A stretch of DNA of 64,000 nt from Natranaerofaba carboxydovora (GCF_022539405.1 NZ_CP054394.1:1242501-1306500), one strand, 5' to 3'. Shown: positions 17,002-26,927, counted from the stretch's first letter. Notes: a model not told the origin generated them from the letters alone. A program made the numbers and translations.

Positions 17002-17994
17002 ATGAAGAGAAGAAAATTTTTTAAATTTTTTGGTGGTACTCTGGTAGCTGCTGGCTTATTAGGTTTTGGAGGTTGTGACTTCGAAGATATTGAAGATATT
17101 ATTGATGAAGACAATAGTGTGAAAGATAATAACGATACTGATTTAGATGTTAAAAATAACATACCAAAAAGAAAACTAGGAAATACAGGGTATGATGTAA
17201 GCATTTTTAGTTTAGGTGGAGAAGCTGCTTTATTAACCCCAGATAAAGAAGAAGAAGCCCAAAATATAATCAAAGAAGCTCTAGAATATGGAGTTAACTA
17301 TATTGATACAGCTCCACGATATGGGAATGGTTTAAGCGAACAAAATATTGGAAAGGTAATTAGTGAAATTAATTTTAGAGATAATATAGTTATTGCTACA
17401 AAAACTCATGATAGAAGTTATGATGGTACAATGCGTTTATTTGAAGAAAGTTTAAACAGACTTCAAACAGATTATTTGGATATATATCAGCTTCATAACA
17501 TTACTGATACGGACAATTTGCTTAAAGCTTTTGACGATAACGGAGCTATAAAGGCTTTAGAGGAATTAAAGGCAAATGGAGATATTAAGAATATTGGAAT
17601 AACAAGTCATAATGCACCGGAGGTACTTTTAACAGGTATCAATGAATATGAATTTGATACTTGCTTGATTAATTTAAATGCTGCAGATATTCATGAAAAA
17701 CCATTCCAAACTGACTTTTTAGAAGCGGCGAATGAAAAAGAAATGGGAATTACAGCCATGAAAATACTTGCAAAAGGTAATATGTTCCGTGAAGACGGTA
17801 TATCTAAGATGAAAGAAGCTTTTTATTATAGCTTATCATTTTCAGTTTCTAATGCTATTGTAGGAATTTCTAATATTGAACAGCTAAGAGAAAATATAAA
17901 GCTAGCTAAAGAATTCGAGCCTTTAAGCGAGGATAAACTTACAGAAATTGAATACTTGACTGCACACTACTATGATGAAGTTAACTATAGATAG
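17002..17994 (+). CDS. Exported, lipid-anchored aldo/keto reductase
   Basis: A 330-residue protein. The N-terminus has a twin-arginine motif (RRKFFKFFGG) leading to a lipobox (FGGC near residue 25), then an acidic linker, then an aldo/keto reductase barrel from about residue 52. Catalytic residues are visible: Asp and Tyr in YIDTAPRYG, Lys in IATKTHD, His in IYQLHN. Tat export fits a protein that folds with its nucleotide cofactor. An NAD(P)-dependent enzyme outside the membrane is unusual, so its electron source is unclear. Probably co-transcribed with the upstream lipoprotein. Confidence 0.86.
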   Translation: MKRRKFFKFFGGTLVAAGLLGFGGCDFEDIEDIIDEDNSVKDNNDTDLDVKNNIPKRKLGNTGYDVSIFSLGGEAALLTPDKEEEAQNIIKEALEYGVNYIDTAPRYGNGLSEQNIGKVISEINFRDNIVIATKTHDRSYDGTMRLFEESLNRLQTDYLDIYQLHNITDTDNLLKAFDDNGAIKALEELKANGDIKNIGITSHNAPEVLLTGINEYEFDTCLINLNAADIHEKPFQTDFLEAANEKEMGITAMKILAKGNMFREDGISKMKEAFYYSLSFSVSNAIVGISNIEQLRENIKLAKEFEPLSEDKLTEIEYLTAHYYDEVNYR

Positions 17995-18056
17995 AGATAA
18001 TTGTAAGATAGAGTTGATTATAGATTAACAAAAAGCAAAAATACAGCAGAAAGTGT

Positions 18057-18086
18057 TTGCTAGTTTGTGTTAATTCATGGTATAAT
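18057..18086 (+). promoter_or_regulatory. Promoter of the DEAD-box helicase gene
   Basis: TTGCTA (18057-18062), an 18-nt spacer, and a perfect TATAAT (18081-18086). Transcription would start near 18093, just before a terminator-like hairpin. Confidence 0.75.
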
Positions 18087-18099
18087 AACTTGATCGCAG

Positions 18100-18146
18100 G
18101 GCTTTACATTGTTAGCTTTGCAAGACAAATGTAAAGTCTTTTTTTT
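18100..18146 (+). terminator. Leader terminator/attenuator upstream of the helicase gene
   Basis: GGCTTTACATT (18100-18110) pairs with AATGTAAAGTC (18128-18138), with one G-U pair, and is followed by eight T. It lies between the promoter and the start codon, so it would stop transcription unless something prevents hairpin formation. A second short palindrome (ATGCA...TGCAT) follows. Confidence 0.75.
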
Positions 18147-18215
18147 ATGCATGTTTTTGTGCATAATAAAAATAAACACATAATATCAAAAAGTTTTGAA
18201 AGGATGAACAGATTA

Positions 18216-19649
18216 ATGGTTAAGTTTAACGAATTAGGATTAAGTGAGCCGACTTTAAAAGCTATTTCTGAGATGGGCTTTGAAGAAACAACCCCAATCC
18301 AAGAAAAGACAATCCCTCTTGTTATAAATGGGCAAGATATAATAGGTCAGGCTCAGACAGGTACTGGAAAGACTGCTGCTTTTGGCATACCTTATATCGA
18401 AAGAATACCTGCAGAAAGATCAAAAAATATCAAAGGTTTAGTAGTTGCTCCTACTAGAGAACTTGCAATTCAGGTGGCTGAAGAGATAAACAAACTATCT
18501 CAATACAAAGGAGTTAGAGCCCTTCCTATATATGGCGGTCAGAGTATAGATCGTCAGATTAAGGCGCTAAAAAAGAATCCACAAATTATTGTAGGTACAC
18601 CAGGACGGCTAATGGATCACATGAGAAGAAGGACTATAAGGCTAAATGAAGTGGAAATGGTTACCCTTGATGAAGCTGATGAAATGTTAAATATGGGTTT
18701 TATTGATGATATCAAAGTGATATTGAATGAAACTCCAGAGAATAGGCAAACGCTTTTGTTTTCGGCTACGATGCCGCCACCTATTAAAGAGCTTGGCGAA
18801 AAATTCATGACAGAGCCTGAATTAATCAGGACCAAAACAAAGGAAATAACCCTCCCGGGTATAACTCAACAATATGTTGAAGTAAAAGAAAGAGATAAAT
18901 TCAATGTATTTTGTAGATTGATTGATTCTGAACTGACCGAAAAAGCTATCGTATTCGGCAGAACAAAAAGACGAGTTGATGAGCTTTATAAAGCTCTAAA
19001 CAGGCGAGGCTATTCTGCGGAAGGTATTCATGGTGACATGACTCAAGGTAAACGTGATAGTGTAATAAAAAGCTTTCGCAGTGGAGATGTAGAAATTTTA
19101 GTTGCAACAGATGTGGCATCAAGGGGTTTAGATGTTTCCGGAATAAGTCACATATTTAATTTTGATATTCCTCAAGATGCTGACAGCTATGTACACAGAA
19201 TTGGAAGAACTGGAAGGGCCGGCGAATCTGGTGTTGCTATTACTTTTGTAACTCCTAGAGAAAAAGGACATCTAAATCTTATAGAAAAATCTATTAAGAA
19301 AAACATACCGAAAAGACCAACTCCATCTATTGACGAAGCTATTGAGGGAAAACAAAAAATAGCTGTAGAACAAATTCTTAATGCTGCTAAAGGTAAAGAT
19401 GTACAAAAACATTACAAACTAGCAGAAGAACTGCTTGAAGAAAATGATTCTGTTGAGTTAATTGCTGGTGCTTTAAGTTTAATTATTAATGAAAATAAAT
19501 CAGATGCTCCTGTAAAATTAACTGAAGAAGAACCTGTTGTTAAGGGAAAGTCGAAAAAAAGAAAACCTCACTCAAAAAAGCCATATCACAATAAATCAAG
19601 AAATAAATCAAGAAGATATAAAGGTGATAGAGTAAAAAGTAAGCATTAA
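18216..19649 (+). CDS. DEAD-box ATP-dependent RNA helicase (CshA-like)
   Basis: About 477 residues with all helicase motifs in order: Q motif (GFEETTPIQ), AQTGTGKT, PTRELAIQ, GTPGR, DEAD (LDEADEML), SAT, then in domain 2 VATDVASRGLDV and HRIGRTGRAG. The C-terminal about 35 residues are a basic RNA-binding tail rich in Lys, Arg and Ser. Remodels RNA, e.g. ribosome assembly or cold-stressed mRNA. ATG 18216 matches the usual N-terminus (VKFNELGLSEPTLKA); AAAGG lies 12 nt upstream. Expression is likely controlled by the leader hairpin. Confidence 0.94.
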   Translation: MVKFNELGLSEPTLKAISEMGFEETTPIQEKTIPLVINGQDIIGQAQTGTGKTAAFGIPYIERIPAERSKNIKGLVVAPTRELAIQVAEEINKLSQYKGVRALPIYGGQSIDRQIKALKKNPQIIVGTPGRLMDHMRRRTIRLNEVEMVTLDEADEMLNMGFIDDIKVILNETPENRQTLLFSATMPPPIKELGEKFMTEPELIRTKTKEITLPGITQQYVEVKERDKFNVFCRLIDSELTEKAIVFGRTKRRVDELYKALNRRGYSAEGIHGDMTQGKRDSVIKSFRSGDVEILVATDVASRGLDVSGISHIFNFDIPQDADSYVHRIGRTGRAGESGVAITFVTPREKGHLNLIEKSIKKNIPKRPTPSIDEAIEGKQKIAVEQILNAAKGKDVQKHYKLAEELLEENDSVELIAGALSLIINENKSDAPVKLTEEEPVVKGKSKKRKPHSKKPYHNKSRNKSRRYKGDRVKSKH

Positions 19650-19650
19650 C

Positions 19651-19677
19651 AAAAACCGGGGAATCCCGGTTTTTTTA
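19651..19677 (+). terminator. Terminator of the helicase gene
   Basis: ACCGGG-GAAT-CCCGGT hairpin followed by seven T, 5 nt after the stop codon. Confidence 0.9.
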
Positions 19678-19832
19678 TTTTATTAAGCTGTGAATCTCAA
19701 AGTTATCGAACTATACTAAATTATTCTAAAATTTAAGCTTTTTATAAAAACAAGGGATTTTAAGTTTGTTAAGAGAATGATTTCACAGGCATTAATAAAT
19801 ATAGCAAAATTGTTTTTACGGGAGGTGAAAAA

Positions 19833-20411
19833 ATGAGTGATAAAGTTAAAATAGCAGATCCAGGTCCTTTAGGTTTAAATTGTTTTGCCCTTACTACTTT
19901 TTTATTAAGCTTAGTTAATGCTGGATTAATTGACATGGAAGCCGCAGGGCATGTATGGCTTACATCTGGTCTTGTTTTTGGAGGTATAGTACAAATAATG
20001 GCCGGTATGTGGGAATTCAAAACTGGGAATCTATTTGGTGCTACGGCCTTTTCATCATATGGTAGTTTTTGGGTATCTTTGAGTTTGATAACTATCTTTT
20101 CAAACCAAGGTTATATTCCTGATACAGAAGTAAATACTACCTTGACAGGCTGGTTTTTAGTTGCCTGGACGATATTTACTTTTTATATGTGGATAGGCAG
20201 TTTTAAGGTTAACACAGCGTTAAATGTAACCTTCACCTTATTACTTATAACTTTTATCCTGCTTGATATTGGTCATTTTGGCTATCCGATTTTCAATGTT
20301 ATAGGTGGATATGTTGGAATATTGACAGCACTGGCAGCCTGGTATACTTCTGCTGCAGGTGTTTTAAATATGGTCTTTAAAGAGACTGTAGTACCAGTTA
20401 ATAAAAGTTAA
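19833..20411 (+). CDS. Acetate/succinate permease, AceTr (GPR1/FUN34/YaaH) family
   Basis: A 192-residue membrane protein with six predicted spans. The family's signature N-terminal motif appears as DPGPLGL (NPAPLGL in SatP). GIVQIMAGMWEFKTGNLFG follows, as in YaaH/SatP. It carries acetate or related monocarboxylates across the membrane. GGGAGGTG lies just before the ATG. It is alone between two terminators. Confidence 0.9.
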   Translation: MSDKVKIADPGPLGLNCFALTTFLLSLVNAGLIDMEAAGHVWLTSGLVFGGIVQIMAGMWEFKTGNLFGATAFSSYGSFWVSLSLITIFSNQGYIPDTEVNTTLTGWFLVAWTIFTFYMWIGSFKVNTALNVTFTLLLITFILLDIGHFGYPIFNVIGGYVGILTALAAWYTSAAGVLNMVFKETVVPVNKS

Positions 20412-20441
20412 ATTTAATTTGTATCTTTGAATTTTTATTAG

Positions 20442-20489
20442 AAAAAACACCAGGGTTATTGATCAAATTCTATTCCCTGGTGTTTTTTT
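20442..20489. terminator. Bidirectional terminator
   Basis: CACCAGGG / CCCTGGTG stem with A-run upstream and T-run downstream, between the convergent acetate carrier and DMT genes. Confidence 0.9.
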
Positions 20490-21366
20490 AACTTATTCTA
20501 GTTGAAATTATTCCGGATAAAACCATAGTTATTCCTAAAACTCTAGCTAAATTAAAGCTTTCTCCCAAAAAATAATAAGCTAGTATAGCAGCAGCTACTA
20601 CCTCAACAGTTACTATTATACTTGCTTTGCTAGAATCAACTCTTTTTAGGCCTGCAGTGTAACAAACAAAAGCTAAAAAAGTAGCTACAAATCCAAGCCC
20701 TAAGAGGCTAGACCACATATATATATCCATCTTAGTCAATACATTTCCTACAGGAGGATAAGGTATTGCCAGTAACAAAGCACCAAAAATAAGTGAATAT
20801 GTTGCCACAGTAAAAGGAGAGTAATTTTCCATTCCAATCTTACCCATAATTGTGTACGAAGCGTATGTTATTGCTGCCAAAAGACCATATAAAACTCCTA
20901 AAAGGCTAAAATTATCATAACTATTAATATTAAAGCCTCCAACTGCAAGAAAGCAGCCAACTAATGTTAAAATCAAACCCATGATTTTACCTTTTGTCAA
21001 TTCTTCCTTAAAAAAAAATAAAGAGTAAAACAAAACATAAATGGGAGCTGTGTATAGTAAGATAACAGCGACGGTTGCTCCACTATACCTGATGGCATTA
21101 TAATAACCTAAACCAAAAATAAATTGGGCTAATAAGCCGGACAAAATAAAGAAGGGAATGTGCTTAATATTTATTTTCAATAAATTTGGCTGCCATAATA
21201 AGGAGACAAACAACATTATTAAGGCAGCAAGACTAGTTTTCATACTAACTATTTTAAGTGTAGGCAAATCACTTTCAAATAATGGATTGCCAAGTATACC
21301 AGTAGATCCCCAGAATATACCTCCCAAAATAATTAAAAGATAGCCTGCCTTTTGATATTGCTGCAT
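20488..21366 (-). CDS. DMT/EamA-family transporter
   Basis: A 292-residue, ten-span protein made of two EamA repeats (GGIFWGSTGILGNPLF... and GLLAAITYASYTIMGKIGM...). Such proteins usually export metabolites or amino acids. The substrate cannot be read. AAGGGGAG precedes the ATG. Confidence 0.88.
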   Translation of the reverse strand: MQQYQKAGYLLIILGGIFWGSTGILGNPLFESDLPTLKIVSMKTSLAALIMLFVSLLWQPNLLKINIKHIPFFILSGLLAQFIFGLGYYNAIRYSGATVAVILLYTAPIYVLFYSLFFFKEELTKGKIMGLILTLVGCFLAVGGFNINSYDNFSLLGVLYGLLAAITYASYTIMGKIGMENYSPFTVATYSLIFGALLLAIPYPPVGNVLTKMDIYMWSSLLGLGFVATFLAFVCYTAGLKRVDSSKASIIVTVEVVAAAILAYYFLGESFNLARVLGITMVLSGIISTRIS

Positions 21367-21549
21367 CTTATATAGCTCCCCTTTTTACCCTTTTTAATTG
21401 ATAAGTTTTGCTCAAATTATCTCACAGCTTCTATGGTAACACAATTATTTTCGAATATTTACTATTATTTTGATTATATAGCGAAAATAGAGACTGTTAT
21501 GGTAAAATGAAATTGCAAATATTTCAATATTTTAGAGGGAGGTTATTAA

Positions 21550-22725
21550 ATGCGGTTAAATGGATTAACTGTGGGAATCCCACGGGAGATAATGCCGGGA
21601 GAAAAAAGGGTGGCTGCAACACCTGAAACCGTACAGAAAATGAAAGAAGCAGGAGCAAAAGTTCTAGTTGAAACAGGTGCTGGTGAGAACAGTTTTTTTA
21701 ATGATGAAGATTATATTGATAGAGATGCTGAAATCGTTAAGGAACCAAGTGAACTTTTTGGACATTCCGATATTGTACTAAAAGTAAAAGAACCAAGCAT
21801 CAATGATAGTATAAATAAGCATGAAGTTGAATTGATGAAAGAAAACAGCCACTTAATCTGTTTTCTACACCCTGCTAATCCCTCTAATCATGAAACCGTT
21901 AAGTTATTAGCTGACAGAAATATTACAAGCTTTACATTAGACAGTATTCCTCGCATTTCCCGTGCTCAACAGATGGATGCTTTGACTTCGATGAGTACTG
22001 CAGCAGGATATAAAACTGTTATTTTGGCAGCGTATCATCTTGCGCGTTTTATTCCGATGATGCCGACTGCCACAGGGGTAATTCCTCCAGCAGAGTTTTT
22101 AGTTGTTGGTACTGGAGTTGTAGGTTTGCAGGCTATTGGAATGGCGAAGCGTCTTGGCGCCAAAGTCAAAGCTGTGGATATAAGAAATGAAGCTAACGAA
22201 CAGGCCAAGAGCCTGGGAGCAGAGATCATTCCTTTTGAAGTTCCCCAGGAGCTTGCTACAGGAGAAGGTGGATATGCCAAACGCTTGCCTGATGAATGGT
22301 ATGAAAAAGAACGCGAACTTTTAGCACCATATATAAAAGAAAGTGATGCAATTATTCTTTCTGCTTTGATCCCAGGAGAAATATCACCTCAACTTGTAAA
22401 AAAAGATTCAGTTGTTCAAATGAAAAAAGGTTCTGTTATTGTTGATATAGCTGTAGACCAAGGTGGTAACTGTGAACTAACAAAACCAGGAGAAGAATAT
22501 GAATATAATGGTGTTACTATTAGTGGACTAAAAAACTTGCCAGCTGATCTTGCAGTAGATGCAACATCCATGTTCTCACAAAACGTGTGGCAGTTTTTAT
22601 CATATATTTCAGAAGACGGCAAAATAAAAACCGACAAAGATGACGAAGTTATTAAAAATCCATTAGTAACAATAAATGGAGAAATTGTACATGAAGGTAC
22701 TTTGAATGCTATGAAAAATTCATAG
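21550..22725 (+). CDS. pntAA: NAD(P) transhydrogenase subunit alpha part 1 (dI domain)
   Basis: A 391-residue NAD-binding domain: GIPREIMPGEKRVAATPETV at residues 8-27, the GTGVVGLQAI Rossmann loop, and the mobile loop before the KRLPDEWYEKE segment. It is the dI part of the split, three-gene proton-translocating transhydrogenase. First gene of an operon with the two genes below. The complex couples hydride transfer between NADH and NADP to ion movement, supplying NADPH. Confidence 0.95.
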   Translation: MRLNGLTVGIPREIMPGEKRVAATPETVQKMKEAGAKVLVETGAGENSFFNDEDYIDRDAEIVKEPSELFGHSDIVLKVKEPSINDSINKHEVELMKENSHLICFLHPANPSNHETVKLLADRNITSFTLDSIPRISRAQQMDALTSMSTAAGYKTVILAAYHLARFIPMMPTATGVIPPAEFLVVGTGVVGLQAIGMAKRLGAKVKAVDIRNEANEQAKSLGAEIIPFEVPQELATGEGGYAKRLPDEWYEKERELLAPYIKESDAIILSALIPGEISPQLVKKDSVVQMKKGSVIVDIAVDQGGNCELTKPGEEYEYNGVTISGLKNLPADLAVDATSMFSQNVWQFLSYISEDGKIKTDKDDEVIKNPLVTINGEIVHEGTLNAMKNS

Positions 22726-22751
22726 AATCAAATTTAAAGGAGGAAAAAAGT

Positions 22752-23060
22752 TTGTTTGCTTTATTAATTCTTATTTTAGCAGTAGCGTCTATCTTGGGAT
22801 ACTTGACAATTTCTAAAGTGCCTCCTCTTCTTCATACTCCTTTGATGTCGGGGATGAATGCTCTTTCCGGAGTTACTCTCATAGGAGCAGTAGCCATATA
22901 CGCTACTGCTCCTCCAGAATACTTGTCTTTGGCAGGTCTTGCTTTAATTTTGGCGATGATTAATGTGGTTGGGGGTTTTTATGTTACTGAAAGGATGCTT
23001 AAAATGTTCAATAAAAAAGACCCACAAACAATTGATAAGGAGCAGATTCCATGGCAATAA
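22752..23060 (+). CDS. pntAB: NAD(P) transhydrogenase subunit alpha part 2
   Basis: A 102-residue membrane subunit with three spans, including the conserved VPPLLHTPLMSGMNALSG stretch. Start is TTG at 22752, with AAAGGAGG 9 nt upstream. It overlaps the beta subunit gene by 10 nt. Confidence 0.93.
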   Translation: MFALLILILAVASILGYLTISKVPPLLHTPLMSGMNALSGVTLIGAVAIYATAPPEYLSLAGLALILAMINVVGGFYVTERMLKMFNKKDPQTIDKEQIPWQ

Positions 23061-24490
23061 ATATTATTTTTGGAGCAATTGTTATAGTAGGTTTTATTAT
23101 AGGAATAAAGCTTATGCAGTCCCCAGGTACTGCCGTATGGGGTAATCGAATTGGTGCATTGTCAATGGTAGCTGGCTTTGTATTTGCTATTATCCAATTC
23201 GGGGTAGCTGATGAAATTATATTTTGGCTTTTTATTTTAATTGGTGTACTTCTAGGAGCTATATTAGCTGGAAAAGTACAGATGATACAAATGCCACAAA
23301 CTGTTGCGCTTTTTAATGGTTCAGGTGGAGGGGCTTCTGCTGCCGTAGCTACTGTTTCAGCTTTATTGTATTCTACTGAGGGAGATTGGATTTTCTTTTT
23401 TACTTCTGCCCTGGCATTAGCTATAGGGAGTTTGACTCTTTTTGGCAGCATAATAGCAGCAGGTAAGCTTCAGGGATGGTTTTCTCAGGAGTCGTTAAAC
23501 ATTAACGGTCATAATAATTTGTTAGTAGCGTTATTAATAATTGGGGCCTTGCTGGTGATTATTAGCCCGGCTTATAATGGTATGTTTTTTGTTATGCTTT
23601 GGCCATTTTTGCTAATTATATCTGCGTTATATGGTTTTTTCATGGCTATTAGAATCGGTGGAGCAGATATGCCAGTTTTGATTTCTTTTTTGAATTCTTT
23701 GTCAGGAATAGCTGCTGCTGTATGTGGTCTTGCTATAGAACATATAATTCTTGTTGGGGCAGGAGCTCTTGTCGGCATGGCAGGATTAATTCTTACTATC
23801 ATAATGTGTAAAGCTATGAACAGAAGCTTGAAACAGGTTTTTAGCGGAATAAAACCCTCTGAAAAAGAACAACCTGATCAGATAGGAGTAGATCAAGAAG
23901 ATTATGACGCGGTAAAACATCACGAAACAACCGATGAACCAGCAGAAAAAGAAATTGAACTTACTCCACTAGATAGTGCAAAAACTATATTAGATGAAGC
24001 CAATAAAGTTATAATTGTTCCAGGATATGGTTTAGCAGTTGCTCAGGCTCAACAGGAGCTAAAACAGTTAATTGACTTACTAGAGGCTGAAGAAACAGAG
24101 GTCAAGTTGGCAATTCATCCTGTTGCAGGAAGGATGCCAGGACATATGAATGTACTACTAGCAGAAATTGGTATTGATTATGACAAACTTTCTGAAATGG
24201 ATACTATAAACCCTGAATTTCCAGAAACTGATGCTGTGATTGTTATTGGAGCATGCGACGTTGTAAACCCTGCAGCTAGTACTTCCGAGGGAACTCCAAT
24301 TTCGGGGATGCCTATATTAGAAGCCCATAATGCCAAAAATGTTATTGTTTGTAACTTAGATGATTCACCAGGTTACTCAGGTGTTCCTAACACTTTATAT
24401 GGAAAAGATAATGTTATATTAGTTTGGGGAGATGCTAAAGAGAACATAAATAATTTGTATAGTATATTAAAAAATGATAAAGATGGCTAA
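23051..24490 (+). CDS. pntB: NAD(P) transhydrogenase subunit beta
   Basis: A 479-residue subunit: about nine membrane spans in the first 270 residues, an acidic linker, then the NADP-binding dIII domain with VPGYGLAVAQAQ, HPVAGRMPGHMNVLLAE, VIGACDVVNPAA and GMPILEA. Translationally coupled to the alpha-2 gene. A terminator follows. Confidence 0.96.
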   Translation: MAINIIFGAIVIVGFIIGIKLMQSPGTAVWGNRIGALSMVAGFVFAIIQFGVADEIIFWLFILIGVLLGAILAGKVQMIQMPQTVALFNGSGGGASAAVATVSALLYSTEGDWIFFFTSALALAIGSLTLFGSIIAAGKLQGWFSQESLNINGHNNLLVALLIIGALLVIISPAYNGMFFVMLWPFLLIISALYGFFMAIRIGGADMPVLISFLNSLSGIAAAVCGLAIEHIILVGAGALVGMAGLILTIIMCKAMNRSLKQVFSGIKPSEKEQPDQIGVDQEDYDAVKHHETTDEPAEKEIELTPLDSAKTILDEANKVIIVPGYGLAVAQAQQELKQLIDLLEAEETEVKLAIHPVAGRMPGHMNVLLAEIGIDYDKLSEMDTINPEFPETDAVIVIGACDVVNPAASTSEGTPISGMPILEAHNAKNVIVCNLDDSPGYSGVPNTLYGKDNVILVWGDAKENINNLYSILKNDKDG

Positions 24491-24497
24491 ATAAAAA

Positions 24498-24534
24498 AAG
24501 AGCTCAGCAAAATATTTATGCTGAGTTCTTTTTT
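24498..24534 (+). terminator. Terminator of the pnt operon
   Basis: GAGCTCAGCA / TGCTGAGTTC hairpin (one G-U pair) followed by seven T. Confidence 0.9.
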
Positions 24535-24583
24535 TATATTTATATGCTTTTTATTTTAATTATAATTAATTGTTGCTTACTAG

Positions 24584-26404
24584 TTAATTTGAATTTTTAT
24601 TTGTAACCTGGCTATCATCTAAGGCATCATCTAGAGCATCATCTACGGCATCGGCTACAGTTTCTTGTAAAATATGTTTTTCTTCAACTTCTTCGAGTTT
24701 TTTCTTTACAGCTTCTTCAACTTCGTATTCTTCTAAGAGTCCAACATATAGTGAATAAATAATTAATATCAGAATTAATGAAAAAGGAAGCCCTGTCATA
24801 ACCGATGCAGTTTGTAATGCTGTAAGTCCTCCTCCTAACAATAAAGTACCTGCAACTACCCCCTCCATAACTGCCCAAAAAACTCTTTGAGTAGTAGGTG
24901 AATCTAATTTTCCACCTGAAGTCAGGTGATCTACTACCAGCGAACCTGAGTCAGACGAAGTGACAAAAAATACTGTAACAAGAATAATGCCTACAAGAGA
25001 TAAGAGTCCTGTCATAGGAAAACTTTCAAGCATGGCAAATAATGCTACAGCTTCATCCACTTCAACAACTGAAACCAGGTCTGCAATATTATTCAGTTCT
25101 AAATATAATGCGCTGCTTCCAAATACAGATATCCATAAGAATGAAATTAAAGTTGGAAAAAGCATTACTCCAAGAATAAATTCTCGGACAGTACGACCTT
25201 TAGATATTCTTGCTATAAACATACCCACAAAAGGTGACCATGATATCCACCAGGCCCAGTAGAATATTGTCCAATCCCCCTGCCAGTTTGTTGCTTCAAA
25301 GGTCTCAGTCCAAAGACTCATGGCCGGAAGATGAGAAACGTAGTTACCTAAGTTTTGCGTAAAACCACCCATGATATAAATTGTTGGACCAAGGAAGAGT
25401 ATTAATAGCATAAAAACGCCTGCAAGTACCATGTTTATTTCACTAAGTTTTTTTACTCCACCATCTAGCCCCTTGACAACAGAAATGACAGCAAGGGCAG
25501 TAATTGATGCAATAAGTATAATTTGTATTGTTACGCTTATTTGTATCCCAAACAGATAATTGAGACCTGCATTAACCTGAGCAACTCCTAAGCCAAGTGA
25601 AGTTGCTAGTCCTGTTAAGGTAGCTAAAACTGATAGAATATCGATCAGGTTACCCCAACCACCATATATTTTATTTCCGATTAAAGGGTAGAATATAGAG
25701 CGAATTGTTAAAGGGAGTCCTCTGTTAAAAGCAAAGAATGCAAGCCCAAGTGCAACTATAGAATAAATAGCCCAGGGATGAATTCCCCAGTGAAAAAAAG
25801 TAGTTATCATTGAAGACTGAGCAGCTTCGGAAGATCCAGATGCAACATCTCCAAACATAGGAGAAGGTGTGTTTAGGTGCAAAATTGGCTCGCCAACACT
25901 CCAAAATAATAAACCAATCCCCATACCCGCACTTAGAAGCATTGCATACCAACCAAAAGTAGTAAATTCTGGTTGAGCATCATTGCCCCCAATTTTGATA
26001 TTACCAAACTTACCTAATGCAAAGTATAAAGAGGCCACTATAAAAAGGTTAGCTGTTAGGATAAAAAACCAGCCTGTGTTTCTCGTGACAAAATCCAAAG
26101 CTATCTCAAAAATAGATTCAGCTTGAGAAGGATTGAATAATGTTAGTGCTATAAAAACTATTAATAAAAATCCAGATACTAATGTGACATGAGGATGGAT
26201 ATCAAAACCATAAGCTTCCCAGTTTCTTGCTCCAGGTTCTTCTTTGCCTGCTTCATCAAACAAAGATGCTGTTGGTCTAATTTGTAGGCCTTTAAAAGGG
26301 TTCCTTTCTCTAATAGCTTTTTTTCTTTCCTCAGCTTCAGCTTTTTTCAGCTTTTTTGCCAAGGCTCTTTTAGAGACTAGCCTCTTTCGCCTTTCTTCAT
26401 CCAT
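24584..26404 (-). CDS. BCCT-family betaine/choline/carnitine transporter
   Basis: A 606-residue protein with twelve spans. The SAGMGIGLLFWSVGEPI stretch carries the GMGIG motif of sodium-coupled BetP-like members, and the tryptophan-rich WAWWISWSPFVGMFIARIS segment is the family signature. Long charged N-terminal (Lys/Arg/Glu, about 60 residues) and C-terminal acidic tails could sense osmotic state, as in BetP. Imports glycine betaine or a similar osmolyte, consistent with a saline habitat. Confidence 0.94.
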   Translation of the reverse strand: MDEERRKRLVSKRALAKKLKKAEAEERKKAIRERNPFKGLQIRPTASLFDEAGKEEPGARNWEAYGFDIHPHVTLVSGFLLIVFIALTLFNPSQAESIFEIALDFVTRNTGWFFILTANLFIVASLYFALGKFGNIKIGGNDAQPEFTTFGWYAMLLSAGMGIGLLFWSVGEPILHLNTPSPMFGDVASGSSEAAQSSMITTFFHWGIHPWAIYSIVALGLAFFAFNRGLPLTIRSIFYPLIGNKIYGGWGNLIDILSVLATLTGLATSLGLGVAQVNAGLNYLFGIQISVTIQIILIASITALAVISVVKGLDGGVKKLSEINMVLAGVFMLLILFLGPTIYIMGGFTQNLGNYVSHLPAMSLWTETFEATNWQGDWTIFYWAWWISWSPFVGMFIARISKGRTVREFILGVMLFPTLISFLWISVFGSSALYLELNNIADLVSVVEVDEAVALFAMLESFPMTGLLSLVGIILVTVFFVTSSDSGSLVVDHLTSGGKLDSPTTQRVFWAVMEGVVAGTLLLGGGLTALQTASVMTGLPFSLILILIIYSLYVGLLEEYEVEEAVKKKLEEVEEKHILQETVADAVDDALDDALDDSQVTNKNSN

Positions 26405-26552
26405 CTTAATTCTGCCTCCTTAACAGTGTCATTTTTTGGTATTAAAAACGTAGGTGATATCACAATTCTACATAAAAATGTTGTATCCTTTAACCTTATT
26501 TATTAATTTTAAAAATTAGGAATTTGTAGTAAACATGTTTATATTATTGTTT

Positions 26553-26927
26553 TTATTTAGATATCAATATTTTCCAAAGTTTTAAACTTCCTTCTTTTTT
26601 TCTTTTTTCTAGTGATTCAAGTTTTTCTTCTGAAAGATATAGCCTCTGATCAAAAGTTAATCTAATAACATCCAAATCAATTAATAATTCCATTGCATTT
26701 AATTTATAATTTGGAGCTTTAACTAGTCGTTCTGTTGCGCTTTGTTGTATTAACCCCAACTCTTCTCTTGTTTTTGCATTTCGTTTTTCTAGAGCATTGT
26801 TTTTTCTAAAAGAATTAATTACAGACTTAGTTGCTCGTCTTAATAAAATAACAGAAAATAAAAAAATTAGGCCAAAAATCAGTAAAAGAGCGCCTATCGC
26901 TAAAATAAATATCCATATATTTTGCAA
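26553..26927 (-). CDS. Membrane-anchored coiled-coil protein, unknown
   Basis: About 124 residues. One strong N-terminal membrane segment is followed by a basic cytosolic part rich in Lys, Arg, Glu and Leu with coiled-coil character. No family recognised. I favour TTG 26927, 8 nt after GAGG; a GTG three codons upstream overlaps the ribosome site. Confidence 0.6.
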   Translation of the reverse strand: MQNIWIFILAIGALLLIFGLIFLFSVILLRRATKSVINSFRKNNALEKRNAKTREELGLIQQSATERLVKAPNYKLNAMELLIDLDVIRLTFDQRLYLSEEKLESLEKRKKEGSLKLWKILISK

